This document shows, piece after piece, positions 31,668 through 40,802 of a DNA stretch of 45,802 nt. Under the pieces are notes generated by a model. That model was not told where the DNA came from. It searched no databases and worked only from the letters and a program-made list of their open reading frames with translations. The stretch comes from an uncultured Ruminococcus sp. (GTDB lineage: Bacteria; Bacillota; Clostridia; Oscillospirales; Ruminococcaceae), in NCBI GenBank assembly GCA_947624255.1, contig CANQJO010000015.1:1-45802 (forward strand), in the 5' to 3' direction. The translations under genes and the position numbers were made by a program. Positions within the stretch are counted from its first letter, which is position 1; the number at the start of each line of letters is the position of its first letter.

Positions 31668-32828
31668 TTAATCCTCGTTATCATCGTAGAAAACATTGTA
31701 CGTCACAGCACGGTGACTGTAAGTGCTCAGCACAAGCCCGATGACCGCATACATACTCACCATGGCAGTTCCGCCCGCACTGAGGAATGGCAGAGGCACA
31801 CCGATAACGGGAGCGACTTTCAGCACCATACCGATATTCATAATGCAATGAGAGAGCACAAGTCCGAAAGCTCCCATGCAGATGAATTTTCCGAGACGAT
31901 CACGGGTGACACTGCTGTCTGCGAAGATCTTCAGGCAGATATACGCAAGAATTATGATTATGCCCACAGAGCCGAGAAATCCGAAAACTTGTCCGGCATA
32001 TGTGAAGATAAAGTCATTGTGTATTTCCGGAACGTAAACATACTCATCGGCATCACGGAACAATCCCTTTCCGAACACTCCGCCCGATTTGAGAGCGGCA
32101 AGTCCGAGATTCTGCTGATACTCGATGTAATCGGGATCGGAGCCGGGGTGAAAAAGTATCAGTATCCTCTTTTTGTGGAACGAGCTGAGCGCAAAGAACC
32201 ACATGGCTGCAACACCTGCGGCAATGACAAAGGGTGCGGCAAGAAGATATTTCCACGATATTTTTGCCGAGCATATCATAAATATGAATATCGCCACGAA
32301 AATTATTGCAGTACCGTAGTCTCCCTGCTTTCCTACGATCGCTATGGGAATTGCGGCGTGCAGGCAGATAAGCAGCATATGCAAGGGTTTGTTCATATCC
32401 TCCTCATCACGTGAGAGATGATACGCAAAGGTGAGAATGAATGCAAGTTTCAATATTTCGGAGGGCTGGAAATTTACCGGACCTATCCTCAGCCATGCCT
32501 GATCGTCTGCGCCCTCACGCTGATATCCGAGCGAGGTGAACGTCAGCGCAACAAGAAACAGCGTTGCCGGTGCAAATATGAACCACAGCTTAACGAGCTT
32601 GCGGTAGTCGATAAACGAGAGCATCACAGCGACTCCCATACCCATGAGCATTGAAACAAGCTGTGTTTTCCAATAGCTTGAGCCGATGCCCTCAGACTCG
32701 CTGAGTCCGCTCTCGCTTATTGAGAATATCAGTAATGTGCTTATGACCGAGCACAGCGTTACGGCAAAAATCAATCCTATATCAATGCTGTGCTTATTAT
32801 GCGGGATTTTTTTAAATACAGATTTCAT
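31668..32828 (-). CDS. rodA: RodA-type SEDS peptidoglycan polymerase
   Basis: 386 aa, about ten membrane segments. SEDS proteins polymerise lipid II glycan strands in partnership with class B PBPs; RodA serves the side wall. Family motifs are DDQAWLRIGPVNFQPSEILKLAFI, GDYGTAIIF, HNDFIFTYAGQVFGFLGS (with an acidic residue essential in RodA) and VGVPLPFLSAGGTAMVSMYAVIGLV. RodA rather than FtsW is inferred from the overall motif set and the absence of cell-division neighbours. It lies 67 bp after the ComM-like gene, with AAAGG before the ATG. Confidence 0.9.
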   Translation of the reverse strand: MKSVFKKIPHNKHSIDIGLIFAVTLCSVISTLLIFSISESGLSESEGIGSSYWKTQLVSMLMGMGVAVMLSFIDYRKLVKLWFIFAPATLFLVALTFTSLGYQREGADDQAWLRIGPVNFQPSEILKLAFILTFAYHLSRDEEDMNKPLHMLLICLHAAIPIAIVGKQGDYGTAIIFVAIFIFMICSAKISWKYLLAAPFVIAAGVAAMWFFALSSFHKKRILILFHPGSDPDYIEYQQNLGLAALKSGGVFGKGLFRDADEYVYVPEIHNDFIFTYAGQVFGFLGSVGIIIILAYICLKIFADSSVTRDRLGKFICMGAFGLVLSHCIMNIGMVLKVAPVIGVPLPFLSAGGTAMVSMYAVIGLVLSTYSHRAVTYNVFYDDNED

Positions 32829-32895
32829 TATAAGCCTTTCGGAAATAGTAATAATGTATCACAGACCGCCTGACAGGATAACGGAAAAATCAATA

Positions 32896-34425
32896 TTACT
32901 CCGGCTGCCAGTATTTGCGGTCAAGACTGCGGAACTGTGCGGCTGCGGCAATATGCTGCTTGAGGATAACCTCGGAGGAGGAAAGATCGGCGATAGTACG
33001 GGCAACTTTGAGTATCCTGTCATACGCACGTGCGCTCAGACCTAAACGATCGAATACATTTTTCATGAGCTGCTCGGCACTGCTGTCCATAGGGCAGAAC
33101 TCACGGAGCTTGTCCGGCGTTATCAGTGCATTGCAGGTTATAGGCGTTCCCTTGAAACGCTCCTCCTGAATTTTTCTTGCTGCCATAACTCGCTTTCTTA
33201 TCTCCGAAGACGGCTCTTCGTCCGCTTTGGAGGACAGATCGTTGAATTCAACAGGTGCAGCCTCGATATGAAGGTCAAAGCGGTCAAGAAGCGGTCCGGA
33301 AATTTTTGAGAGATAGTCTGCGACTTTTTTACGGCTGCATATACATTTTCTCCTCGGATGACCATAATATCCACAGGGACAGGGATTCATCGCTGCAATG
33401 AGCATTATGGTACAAGGGTATGATACTGTTCCGGAGGCTCTTGCGATGGTTACTTTTCTGTCCTCAAGGGGCTGACGGAGTATCTCAAGTGTCTTTCTGT
33501 CAAATTCGGCAAGCTCATCAAGGAACAGCACTCCGTTGTGCGCCAGAGAGACTTCTCCCGGGTGCGGAACAGAGCCTCCTCCTGCAAGTCCTGCTGATGA
33601 GATCGTATGATGCGGCGACCGGAACGGACGCTTTGTGACTATAGGAGCTTCCGGAGTGAGAAGTCCCGAAATAGAGTGTATCTTTGTTGTTTCAAGAGCC
33701 TCGTCAAACGTGAGAGGCGGCAGGATAGACGGCATTCTCTTTGCGAGCATACTCTTTCCGCTGCCGGGCGAACCGATCAGCAGAGCATTGTGCCCTCCGG
33801 CGGCGGCGATCTCTAAAGCCTTTTTCGCCGACTGCTGACCTTTTACATCAGCAAAATCAAGAACTTCGGTGTAGGCAGCCTGCGGAGGAATATAGTGCTC
33901 ACACGGAACGAGCTGCTTTTCGTTGCCGAAGTGCATGATAAGCTCCTCAGCGGTTTTAACTGCATATATTTTTATCCCGTCGATGACCGCTGCCTCGTTG
34001 GCGTTGTCATACGGAACGAAAACGGCGTCAAGCTTTTCCTCTCTTGCAAGCATCACCATCGGGAGCACTCCGTTTATCCGGCGGATATCGCCGTTAAGAG
34101 AGATCTCGCCTATAAAAGCCATACGCTCGGTGGGGAGCTTTATAAGCCTCATTGCTTTCAGTATAGCCATAAAGATCGCCATATCGTGAACAGAACCGCT
34201 TTTCTTTGTATCGGCAGGTGCAAGATTGACCATGACCGATGCTATCGGAAAGCTGATGCTGCACGCTCTCAGAGCGGCACGTATACGCTCACGGCTCTCT
34301 CTGACCACGGCATCGGGAAGTCCGACAATATCAAACTGAGGACTGCCCCGGCTTATATCTATTTCAACATCAACAGGAAATGCGTTCAGTCCGAAAAGTC
34401 CGAGACTTGATATCCTTGCAAACAT
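32896..34425 (-). CDS. comM: ComM/YifB-family Mg-chelatase-like AAA+ ATPase
   Basis: 509 aa. An N-terminal ChlI-like domain (FPVDVEIDISRGSPQFDIVGLPDAVVRESRERIRAA) precedes the AAA+ core with Walker A GSPGSGKS (about 218-225) and Walker B VLFLDELAEF. The core also has a cysteine-rich insertion (NPCPCGYYGHPRRKCICS), and the C-terminal Mg_chelatase_C domain follows. ComM has been shown in Proteobacteria to promote branch migration during natural transformation. The start is set by GGGAGG seven bases upstream. The order is 34438 gene - comM - rodA on one strand. Confidence 0.95.
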   Translation of the reverse strand: MFARISSLGLFGLNAFPVDVEIDISRGSPQFDIVGLPDAVVRESRERIRAALRACSISFPIASVMVNLAPADTKKSGSVHDMAIFMAILKAMRLIKLPTERMAFIGEISLNGDIRRINGVLPMVMLAREEKLDAVFVPYDNANEAAVIDGIKIYAVKTAEELIMHFGNEKQLVPCEHYIPPQAAYTEVLDFADVKGQQSAKKALEIAAAGGHNALLIGSPGSGKSMLAKRMPSILPPLTFDEALETTKIHSISGLLTPEAPIVTKRPFRSPHHTISSAGLAGGGSVPHPGEVSLAHNGVLFLDELAEFDRKTLEILRQPLEDRKVTIARASGTVSYPCTIMLIAAMNPCPCGYYGHPRRKCICSRKKVADYLSKISGPLLDRFDLHIEAAPVEFNDLSSKADEEPSSEIRKRVMAARKIQEERFKGTPITCNALITPDKLREFCPMDSSAEQLMKNVFDRLGLSARAYDRILKVARTIADLSSSEVILKQHIAAAAQFRSLDRKYWQPE

Positions 34426-34437
34426 ATCAGAACCTCC

Positions 34438-35163
34438 CTAATTTTTCTTTATTCCGCTTGTGCAGAATTTTTCCCTTTCAGGTCGGAATATCCTCTCAGT
34501 GCCGTTATCGGGAGCTGAGACAGTGATATCGGGCATATCGGGCATATCCTGCATATCGGCAGGCTGCTCATTTCCTGTAAAATCAACAGGCTGCACCTTT
34601 TCCGGCTGCTTCATTTCATTTCCGGGAGCATTACGCTCAACGTTCTCAAAATACGGAGTATAGCTCTTGTGATCCTCCTGATAGGCAAACCGCTCATTGA
34701 AATAGGGATATCCTTCGATTTCGGTGAGCCGGCGGTGATCCGAGAAAATACTGTACGATCTGAATGTGACAAGCATACCGATAATACCTGTTATGATGAA
34801 ACAGATACTGTTGATCTCGTAATGTGAGAACAGCGAAACCACAGTCATAGCTGTATAGATCACGAACAGCACCACGTTGCAGAATTTCCGCCGACCGTAT
34901 CCGAATGCAGCCAACAGAGCCATTATCAGAGCCTCGACACACTGCAATGTGATAGACAGCAATATAGTTCCGTTAAATAATTTATATGGTATAAGCGCAA
35001 GAAGAGGTATCCGTGTCGTTGTAAAGGAGATCATTATAAATGCCAAACTTATTATGCACGTTACCACGAATATCCTGCGGCAATATTTATCTATATAGTT
35101 AAGTCTTCCTGCACATATCGGATAGTGAGCATGATCCGGAAGCTCTTTCAGTTCTTCATTCAT
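34438..35163 (-). CDS. four-TM membrane protein with acidic tail, unknown
   Basis: 241 aa. A ~28-residue N-terminal cytoplasmic segment precedes four membrane spans (about 31-50, 62-85, 93-112, 118-135). A ~100-residue polar, acidic C-terminal tail follows, which includes the short repeat MPDMPD encoded by an imperfect 9-bp repeat (about 34528-34560). No known family is recognised. AAGGAGGTG precedes the ATG. It has its own promoter at 35245-35273, is the first gene before comM (12-bp gap) and is divergent from the GH5 gene. Confidence 0.75.
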   Translation of the reverse strand: MNEELKELPDHAHYPICAGRLNYIDKYCRRIFVVTCIISLAFIMISFTTTRIPLLALIPYKLFNGTILLSITLQCVEALIMALLAAFGYGRRKFCNVVLFVIYTAMTVVSLFSHYEINSICFIITGIIGMLVTFRSYSIFSDHRRLTEIEGYPYFNERFAYQEDHKSYTPYFENVERNAPGNEMKQPEKVQPVDFTGNEQPADMQDMPDMPDITVSAPDNGTERIFRPEREKFCTSGIKKN

Positions 35164-35244
35164 CAGCGGAACACCTCCTTATTTTGATGTTTTTACCGGC
35201 ATACGAATTTTCTGCGTTGTTTACGGTTTTCAGAGGTTATCTAT

Positions 35245-35273
35245 AGTATACCACAATTTTCAGCAATTGTAAA
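35245..35273 (-). promoter_or_regulatory. promoter of the 35.1-kb membrane protein-comM unit
   Basis: On the minus strand TTTACA (35268-35273) and TATACT (35245-35250), 17-nt spacing. Confidence 0.6.
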
Positions 35274-35313
35274 GCAGAATTTCCGTGAAAATACATGATT
35301 ACTGCTATAGGAC

Positions 35314-35342
35314 TTGAAAAGCGTGATGATATGTGGTATAAT
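35314..35342 (+). promoter_or_regulatory. promoter of the GH5 cellulase gene
   Basis: TTGAAA (35314-35319) and TATAAT (35337-35342), 17-nt spacing. Transcription should begin near 35349, leaving a ~105-nt leader. Confidence 0.75.
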
Positions 35343-35363
35343 AGAGCTTGCGAAATATTTCAT

Positions 35364-35435
35364 CAGACCTCTCGGAATGAAAGCGCAGGAATATCGGATC
35401 TTCCGATACAGAATTTTGTATTCCGTTGAGGTCTG
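35364..35435 (+). ncRNA. nested three-stem leader RNA structure upstream of GH5
   Basis: Three nested perfect pairings occur within 72 nt: CAGACCTC/GAGGTCTG (35364-35371 and 35428-35435), CGGAAT/ATTCCG (35373-35378 and 35420-35425) and TATCGGA/TCCGATA (35392-35398 and 35402-35408). Asymmetric internal loops separate the stems. The SD (GAGGG, 35443-35447) lies eight bases past the structure. It does not match a riboswitch consensus I know; it could be a cis-regulatory RNA or a protein-binding site. Confidence 0.6.
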
Positions 35436-35454
35436 CCGCAAATGAGGGAAATAT

Positions 35455-37500
35455 ATGAAAAAATTTTTATCTTTTTTAACAGCGATATGTCTCGTGTCGT
35501 CAATGGCAGGCTGCGGCAATAAAGAGAGCTCCTCTGCTCCCGGCAGCAGCGAAAGTACATCAGTCTCACAGACAACAGACGACTCGTCTCAGGAGAGCAC
35601 TTCTGCAACAGAAGCAGTTACCCAACCGCAGCACATAAGCCCACGAGAGACTGTATCGGCAGTCTGCGGCTCTCAGGTGACATCGGGAAAGACTATCCCC
35701 CACACCGAGGGCAGCAATACACTCAGTATTCCGCTTTCCGATTTAATTCAAGACGGAGATATCCCGCAGTCATTTACGTTTGTCATATACTCCGGAGACG
35801 GTGCGAATATCGGAACATTCAAGGGCGGCTGCGGCATCTCCGTGACAGGGGAGTGTACTGCCGCTACGGACGAGGGCTGGTATCAGTCAGCAGATTTCTC
35901 CGCCGCAACGCAGGGCACTTACGGCGAGATAAAATGGGACGTTCCTGCAGAGATACAGAATTACGTTTCAGCCGCCGGAGAGCTTCTTTTCGGCTATTGG
36001 TGGGGAAATGCCGCATCGGTAAAGGTCGACTGCATCGTATGCACATACAGCCGTACCCGTGAGCTTCCCGTTGACGGTACGGTCTCCGCTGATGTTCACA
36101 AAAGTGTCGGATATAACGACACTGATAACACCATTCACGTAAAAGCGGATTTTCTCCCTGACGGAGCGATACCGGAGGTCATAACCTATAATGTCAGCTC
36201 CTCCGGTGCTTTCGGAAAATTTACGGGAGCATTCGGCATCTCCTCGGGGGACGGCTGCTATAATTCGGCAGATACCGCCGTATTTACCGACAGTTCTTCA
36301 CTTTCACTGACATGGTTCGTGGAAGATGAGGCAAAAAACATTTTTTCAAAGGACGGTGATATCGTGCTTGGCTATTGGTGGAGCGATCAGCCGACGGTAT
36401 CTCTTGATTCTGTTTCAGTAAAATACAGTCTTGGTGCAGGAGCGCAGCTCCCTACAGATACCACATCTCCTGCGCCTGAAAATAACGAGAGCAATAACGG
36501 TTTCAGGAGCGCATCGCAAATCGTCTCAGAGATCAAAGTAGGCTGGAATCTCGGAAACACTCTTGAATGTTATGACTATAAAGAATGGACGTCCGATGCC
36601 GAAACAGCGTGGGGAAATCCGAAAACCACACTTGCTATGATACAGAGTGTCAAGTCGGCAGGCTTTAATGCGGTGAGGATCCCCGTAACATGGAGCGAGC
36701 ATATGAACGGCGATACCATTGATGCCGCATGGATGAAAAGAGTTCATGAGGTGGTGGATCTTGCCTACAATGAGGGCTTGTTCGTCATACTGAATATGCA
36801 TCACGATGACTATATCTGGTTCGAGCCGAAAGAGAGCGAATACTCCGGCGACAGTGCAAAGCTCAAAGCGATATGGACGCAGATCTCAGCCGAATTCGGC
36901 AGCTACGGCGACAGACTCCTCTTTGAGGGAATGAACGAGCCGAGAACGGTCGGCAGTGCCAATGAATGGATGGGCGGCACTTCGGAGGAGCGTGAGGTCA
37001 TCAACAGATATGAGCAGGATTTTGTTGACACTGTAAGAGCTTCGGGAGGCAATAATGCGGAGCGCACACTGATAGTGACCTCATATGCGGCATCGGCTGA
37101 ATCGGCTGCAATGGACGCTGTAAAGCTCCCGTCAGATGATAACATCATTCTCTCGATACATTATTATGCTCCGTGGCTTTTCTCGGAGGGACAGAGTACG
37201 GTGTTCGGAGATGCCGAAAAATCGGAGCTTGATGCGAAATTCCGTGAAATGAAGCAGAAATTCATTGACAAGGGCGTTCCGCTCATTATCGGAGAATTCG
37301 GCTGCGTGGCAGGTGCGGCAAACAGCACACGTGCGGAATATTACCGCTACTATATCTCAGCGGCAAAGTCTCAGGGTATAAAGTGCTTTGTCTGGGACAA
37401 CAACGTCACCGAGGGCGAGGGCAGCTACGGACTGTTTGACCGTGAGACTCTCACTTGGAACAGCGAGATCCTCAGCGGAATAATGGACGGCGCAGCATAA
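35455..37500 (+). CDS. GH5 endoglucanase-type lipoprotein with two CBM-like modules
   Basis: 681 aa. The signal peptide ends in lipobox SMAGC (C20), so the enzyme is membrane-anchored. A Ser/Thr/Gln linker (21-60) follows, then two homologous beta-rich modules (about 62-198 and 205-325). They share a GYWW signature (ELLFGYWWGN; DIVLGYWWSD) and resemble ruminococcal carbohydrate-binding modules. After a second linker comes a complete GH5 catalytic domain (about 348-680). This has GWNLGNTLE, RIPVTWSEHM, the acid/base E495 in GMNEPR, HYYAPW and the nucleophile E614 in IGEFGC. It probably hydrolyses cellulose or a beta-glucan/xyloglucan. It lacks a dockerin, unlike the other polysaccharide-active proteins here. 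A promoter, a structured leader and its own terminator make it a separate unit. Confidence 0.93.
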   Translation: MKKFLSFLTAICLVSSMAGCGNKESSSAPGSSESTSVSQTTDDSSQESTSATEAVTQPQHISPRETVSAVCGSQVTSGKTIPHTEGSNTLSIPLSDLIQDGDIPQSFTFVIYSGDGANIGTFKGGCGISVTGECTAATDEGWYQSADFSAATQGTYGEIKWDVPAEIQNYVSAAGELLFGYWWGNAASVKVDCIVCTYSRTRELPVDGTVSADVHKSVGYNDTDNTIHVKADFLPDGAIPEVITYNVSSSGAFGKFTGAFGISSGDGCYNSADTAVFTDSSSLSLTWFVEDEAKNIFSKDGDIVLGYWWSDQPTVSLDSVSVKYSLGAGAQLPTDTTSPAPENNESNNGFRSASQIVSEIKVGWNLGNTLECYDYKEWTSDAETAWGNPKTTLAMIQSVKSAGFNAVRIPVTWSEHMNGDTIDAAWMKRVHEVVDLAYNEGLFVILNMHHDDYIWFEPKESEYSGDSAKLKAIWTQISAEFGSYGDRLLFEGMNEPRTVGSANEWMGGTSEEREVINRYEQDFVDTVRASGGNNAERTLIVTSYAASAESAAMDAVKLPSDDNIILSIHYYAPWLFSEGQSTVFGDAEKSELDAKFREMKQKFIDKGVPLIIGEFGCVAGAANSTRAEYYRYYISAAKSQGIKCFVWDNNVTEGEGSYGLFDRETLTWNSEILSGIMDGAA

Positions 37501-37514
37501 ATTCCGGAGATAAC

Positions 37515-37554
37515 AAACCTCCCCCTGTATGCGATCAACAGAGGGAGGTTTTTT
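37515..37554 (+). terminator. terminator of the GH5 gene
   Basis: AAACCTCCCCCTGT (37515-37528) and ACAGAGGGAGGTTT (37538-37551) form a long stem with one mismatch or wobble, with a 9-nt loop and a T-run. It lies between convergent genes and may act on both strands. Confidence 0.9.
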
Positions 37555-37570
37555 GGCAGTGCTGCCTGTA

Positions 37571-38848
37571 TTATTTTTCGGAGAGCAGTTTCTCAGCGGC
37601 TGCAAGCTTCACGCAGATCACGAAAAGCTCCATAGCCTTTTTAAGCTCGTCAATGGGAGGATATGTGGGCGCAAGACGGATATTCTTATCCTCCGGATCA
37701 ATGCCGTAGGGGAACGTTGCACCTGCATCGGTAAGTGTCACTCCGGCATCACGGCAAAGCTGAACTATGCGCTTGGCACAGCCGACAGGAGTGTTGAACG
37801 AGATGAAGTAACCGCCCTCAGGCTTTTTCCAGGAGCCTATTCCCAGCGGAGTAAGCTCCTTGTCAAGGATCTCACAGACTGCATCGAATTTGGGTGCGAT
37901 TATCTCCATATGTTTTTTCATGTGCCTGCACATATTTTCAAAAGTACCGAAGAACTTCACATGGCGGAGCTGATTCATCTTGTCGTAGCTTATGATGCTG
38001 ATGCCGAGATATTTTTTCAGAGCCTCCACGTTCTCACGGCTTGCTCCCATTACCGCAACACCTGCGCCGGGGAATGTCACCTTAGAGGTAGAACCGAATA
38101 TGTAGACGATATTCTCGTTGCCGGCTTTTTTTGCTTCATCGAGAATATTTATTATTGTTTTGGGATCATCTGTCAGGTGGTGTATACAGTAGGCATTATC
38201 CCAGAAGATGCGGAAATCCTTTGCTTTCGGCTTCAGAACGGCAAATCGTCTGACCGTTTCATCGCTGTAGGATATGCCCTCCGGATTGGAATACTGAGGA
38301 ACGCACCATATTCCCTTGATAGAGTCGTCCTCTGAGACGAGCTTCTCCACCATATCCATATCAGGACCATCGGGTGTCATGGGAATATTTATCATTTTGA
38401 TGCCGAAAAACTCCGTCACCTTGAAGTGCCTGTCGTAGCCGGGAACAGGACACAGAAATTTCACTTCTTCACACTTTGACCACGGCTTTTCGCCGAGGAC
38501 TCCTTTATTATAAGCCGTCTGGACAGCCCAGTACATGGCGTTCAGACTGGAGTTGCCGAATATAATGACCTCATCGTCCTCTACGCCGATCATGTCGGAG
38601 AACAGTGCCTTAGCCTCGGGAATACCGTCAAGAAGTCCGTAACTGCGGACATCAATACCGTTCCGGCTGAGGAAGTCGCCGTCATCGAAAACATCAAGCA
38701 TATCCATGCTGAGTTCAAGCTGTTCGGTACAGGGATTGCCCCGTGACATATTGAGGCTAAGACCTTGAGCCTTGAAATCGTTGTAGAGGGCTTCGGTTTC
38801 GTTTTTAAAGCCGATGAGCTCCTCCTTGTTCATTTGGGATAAAATCAT
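37571..38848 (-). CDS. PLP aminotransferase, aspartate aminotransferase subgroup Ic type
   Basis: 425 aa fold-type I aminotransferase. Visible features are LNMSRGNPCTEQLELS, the tyrosine-ring GNSSLNAM segment, WCVPQYSNPEG, DNAYCIHH, the PLP-lysine motif FGSTSKVTFPGAGVAVM, and a late RLAPTYPPIDEL (substrate-binding Arg). This is the branch annotated as aminotransferase class I/II, often as aspartate aminotransferase. The exact substrate is not proved. The start at 38848 is chosen for AGGTGAGG six bases upstream; a GTG four codons earlier overlaps this RBS. It has its own promoter. lysC is divergent and uses the same amino-acid family, a possible functional link. Confidence 0.9.
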   Translation of the reverse strand: MILSQMNKEELIGFKNETEALYNDFKAQGLSLNMSRGNPCTEQLELSMDMLDVFDDGDFLSRNGIDVRSYGLLDGIPEAKALFSDMIGVEDDEVIIFGNSSLNAMYWAVQTAYNKGVLGEKPWSKCEEVKFLCPVPGYDRHFKVTEFFGIKMINIPMTPDGPDMDMVEKLVSEDDSIKGIWCVPQYSNPEGISYSDETVRRFAVLKPKAKDFRIFWDNAYCIHHLTDDPKTIINILDEAKKAGNENIVYIFGSTSKVTFPGAGVAVMGASRENVEALKKYLGISIISYDKMNQLRHVKFFGTFENMCRHMKKHMEIIAPKFDAVCEILDKELTPLGIGSWKKPEGGYFISFNTPVGCAKRIVQLCRDAGVTLTDAGATFPYGIDPEDKNIRLAPTYPPIDELKKAMELFVICVKLAAAEKLLSEK

Positions 38849-38945
38849 CAGGAACCTCACCTTTCAATCATTTTCGGAACGAAATTCGTATCAGGGCGTT
38901 TAATGCAGGCATGATCTGTCTGACGGCATAAATACCCTACCTTAT

Positions 38946-38974
38946 AGTATATCATGCCGAAAAATATTTTTCAA
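38946..38974 (-). promoter_or_regulatory. promoter of the aminotransferase gene
   Basis: On the minus strand TTGAAA (38969-38974) and TATACT (38946-38951), 17-nt spacing, about 100 bp before the start. Confidence 0.65.
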
Positions 38975-39212
38975 GTGACAATATAACAAATATTACGCCA
39001 CAAAATCCCTGATTTTTATACATATATGATCGAATTCGAGCATATTCTTCGCAAGGCTCTTCAAGAGCAGCAGAAACGAGCTTCAGTGTCCTGTGAGAAC
39101 CGGTCCTGTGCGGTATTGACATGAAAGATCATCAGAGCTGTCCTTGACCGGCGGACAGGCGTATTCAACAAAAATACAGCGTGCGCCGCTTAAAAATTCT
39201 CCTTTCTATCAA

Positions 39213-39241
39213 TTGATTTTATTGAAAAAATGGCATATAAT
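39213..39241 (+). promoter_or_regulatory. promoter of lysC
   Basis: TTGATT (39213-39218) and TATAAT (39236-39241), 17-nt spacing. The leader is only ~70 nt. Confidence 0.75.
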
Positions 39242-39319
39242 TGAATTTACAGGCGTTATGTCTCGGCTATAACAAGGCAATACCGCAATCTCTGTCATCT
39301 GAAAGGAATGATATCATAA

Positions 39320-40660
39320 ATGGCTAACAAGGTCGTTAAATTCGGCGGAAGCAGTCTCGCAGATGCAAATCAGTTCAGAAAGGTGGCTGACATCATAAAA
39401 AGCGACAGCAAGCGAAAATATGTCATACCCTCCGCACCCGGAAAACGTTACTCCGATGATATAAAGATCACCGATATGCTCTATAAATGCTGTGAGCTTG
39501 CCGGAAGCGGCATGGATTTCTCAGAGCTTTTTAATGCGATAAAAGAAAGATATAACGGCATAATTTCCGAGCTGGGGTTAGATATGTCCCTTGATGAGGA
39601 GTTCAGCTCCATAGAAAATGAGCTTAAAGCTCGTCCGGCAAGGGATTTTGCCGCAAGCCGAGGAGAATTCCTCAACGGCAAGGTGCTTGCACGCTATCTC
39701 GGATTCAGCTTCGTAGATGCAGCCGATGTCATAATTTTCGACAATAAGGGTACGCTTCTGCTTGAGGAAACCGTAAAGGCTGTCCGTGAGCGTCTCAAAG
39801 GACTTGAAAACGCTGTTATCCCCGGATTCTACGGCAGGACGGTCGAGGGTTTCATCAAAACCTTTTCACGAGGAGGCTCTGACGTTACAGGCTCTATAAT
39901 CGCCAATGCGGTGAGAGCTGATATATACGAAAACTGGACTGATGTTTCGGGATTTCTCGTTGCCGACCCGAGAATAGTCGATGATCCGGACGTTATCGGT
40001 ACTATCACATACCGTGAGCTCCGTGAGCTTGCCTATATGGGAGCGTCCGTACTGCATGAGGAAGCTATTTTCCCGGTGCGTTCGGCAGGAATCCCGATAA
40101 ATATAAAGAATACAAACCGTCCGGAAGATCCCGGTACAATGATCGTTTCCGATGATTACGACTTCCGCCGTGAGAGCCTTTCACATACTATAACGGGCAT
40201 CGCAGGCCGAAAGGGATTCAGCACGATAAATATTGAAAAAGCAATGATGAACAGTGAGACAGGCTTCGGCATGAAAGTGCTGAAAGTTCTCTATGACAAC
40301 GGACTTTCCTTTGAGCATATGCCCTCCGGCATTGATACAATGAGCATAACTGTTGACAGTTCAAAGCTTGAACCTGTCCGTGATAAGGTGCTTTCGGGAA
40401 TACGCAGAGCCGTTTCTCCCGATCATCTTGAGATCGAGGACGGTATTGCTGTTCTTGCCATTGTAGGCCGCCGAATGAAGAATACAAGAGGTACGGTTGC
40501 AAGGATCTTCGCAGCTCTTGCTCATGCAAGGATAAATGTCAAAATGATAGATCAGGGCTCGAGTGAGCTGAATGTCATAATAGGCGTGAGCGAGCACGAT
40601 CTTTCCGAGGCAATACGCCGTATTTACGATATGTTCATCAACTCGGAGAAAAGCATATAA
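39320..40660 (+). CDS. lysC: aspartate kinase
   Basis: 446 aa monofunctional aspartokinase, the entry to lysine, threonine and methionine synthesis. The kinase domain has VVKFGGSSLAD (4-14), VIPSAPGKR, FSRGGSDVTGSIIA (substrate loop) and WTDVSGFLVADPRIV. Two C-terminal ACT domains (about 300-445) are expected to bind a feedback inhibitor. The clostridial SAPGKR variant replaces the commoner SAMG(D/G)TTD. AAGGA lies 12 bases before the ATG, slightly long; an earlier ATG at 39309 is followed by a stop after three codons. No riboswitch was found in its short leader, so feedback through the ACT domains may be the main control. Confidence 0.96.
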   Translation: MANKVVKFGGSSLADANQFRKVADIIKSDSKRKYVIPSAPGKRYSDDIKITDMLYKCCELAGSGMDFSELFNAIKERYNGIISELGLDMSLDEEFSSIENELKARPARDFAASRGEFLNGKVLARYLGFSFVDAADVIIFDNKGTLLLEETVKAVRERLKGLENAVIPGFYGRTVEGFIKTFSRGGSDVTGSIIANAVRADIYENWTDVSGFLVADPRIVDDPDVIGTITYRELRELAYMGASVLHEEAIFPVRSAGIPINIKNTNRPEDPGTMIVSDDYDFRRESLSHTITGIAGRKGFSTINIEKAMMNSETGFGMKVLKVLYDNGLSFEHMPSGIDTMSITVDSSKLEPVRDKVLSGIRRAVSPDHLEIEDGIAVLAIVGRRMKNTRGTVARIFAALAHARINVKMIDQGSSELNVIIGVSEHDLSEAIRRIYDMFINSEKSI

Positions 40661-40702
40661 ATTTCTCCCTGCTGAAAATTCTGATGAAACTTTCAAAAAA
40701 GC

Positions 40703-40731
40703 TTGCATTCCGATAAAATTTATGGTATAAT
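40703..40731 (+). promoter_or_regulatory. promoter of yajC
   Basis: TTGCAT (40703-40708) and TATAAT (40726-40731), 17-nt spacing. Confidence 0.7.
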
Positions 40732-40802
40732 TATTTTCGGAATGTCGGTATCGGCAGATCCTCGTGCGATGCCGCCTGTATACTTTCAGATAGGAGAAAA
40801 TT

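Larger units (their letters stand above)
38849..39319. other. divergent intergenic region, aminotransferase/lysC
   Basis: 471 bp without a gene. It holds the two promoters, two small hairpins (GCTCT/AGAGC at 39056-39068 and CTGTCC/GGACAG at 39138-39158) and no clear ORF. I looked for a lysine riboswitch ahead of lysC and did not find its conserved core. Confidence 0.6.

Noticed and set aside
37529..38335. 268-codon plus-strand open frame
   Set aside because: It lies entirely antisense to the aminotransferase, which has clear family motifs; the plus frame has no RBS and a cysteine-rich, non-protein-like composition.
38975..39319. Lysine (L-box) riboswitch before lysC
   Set aside because: The promoter is only ~70 nt before the start, and the conserved L-box core could not be found in the region.
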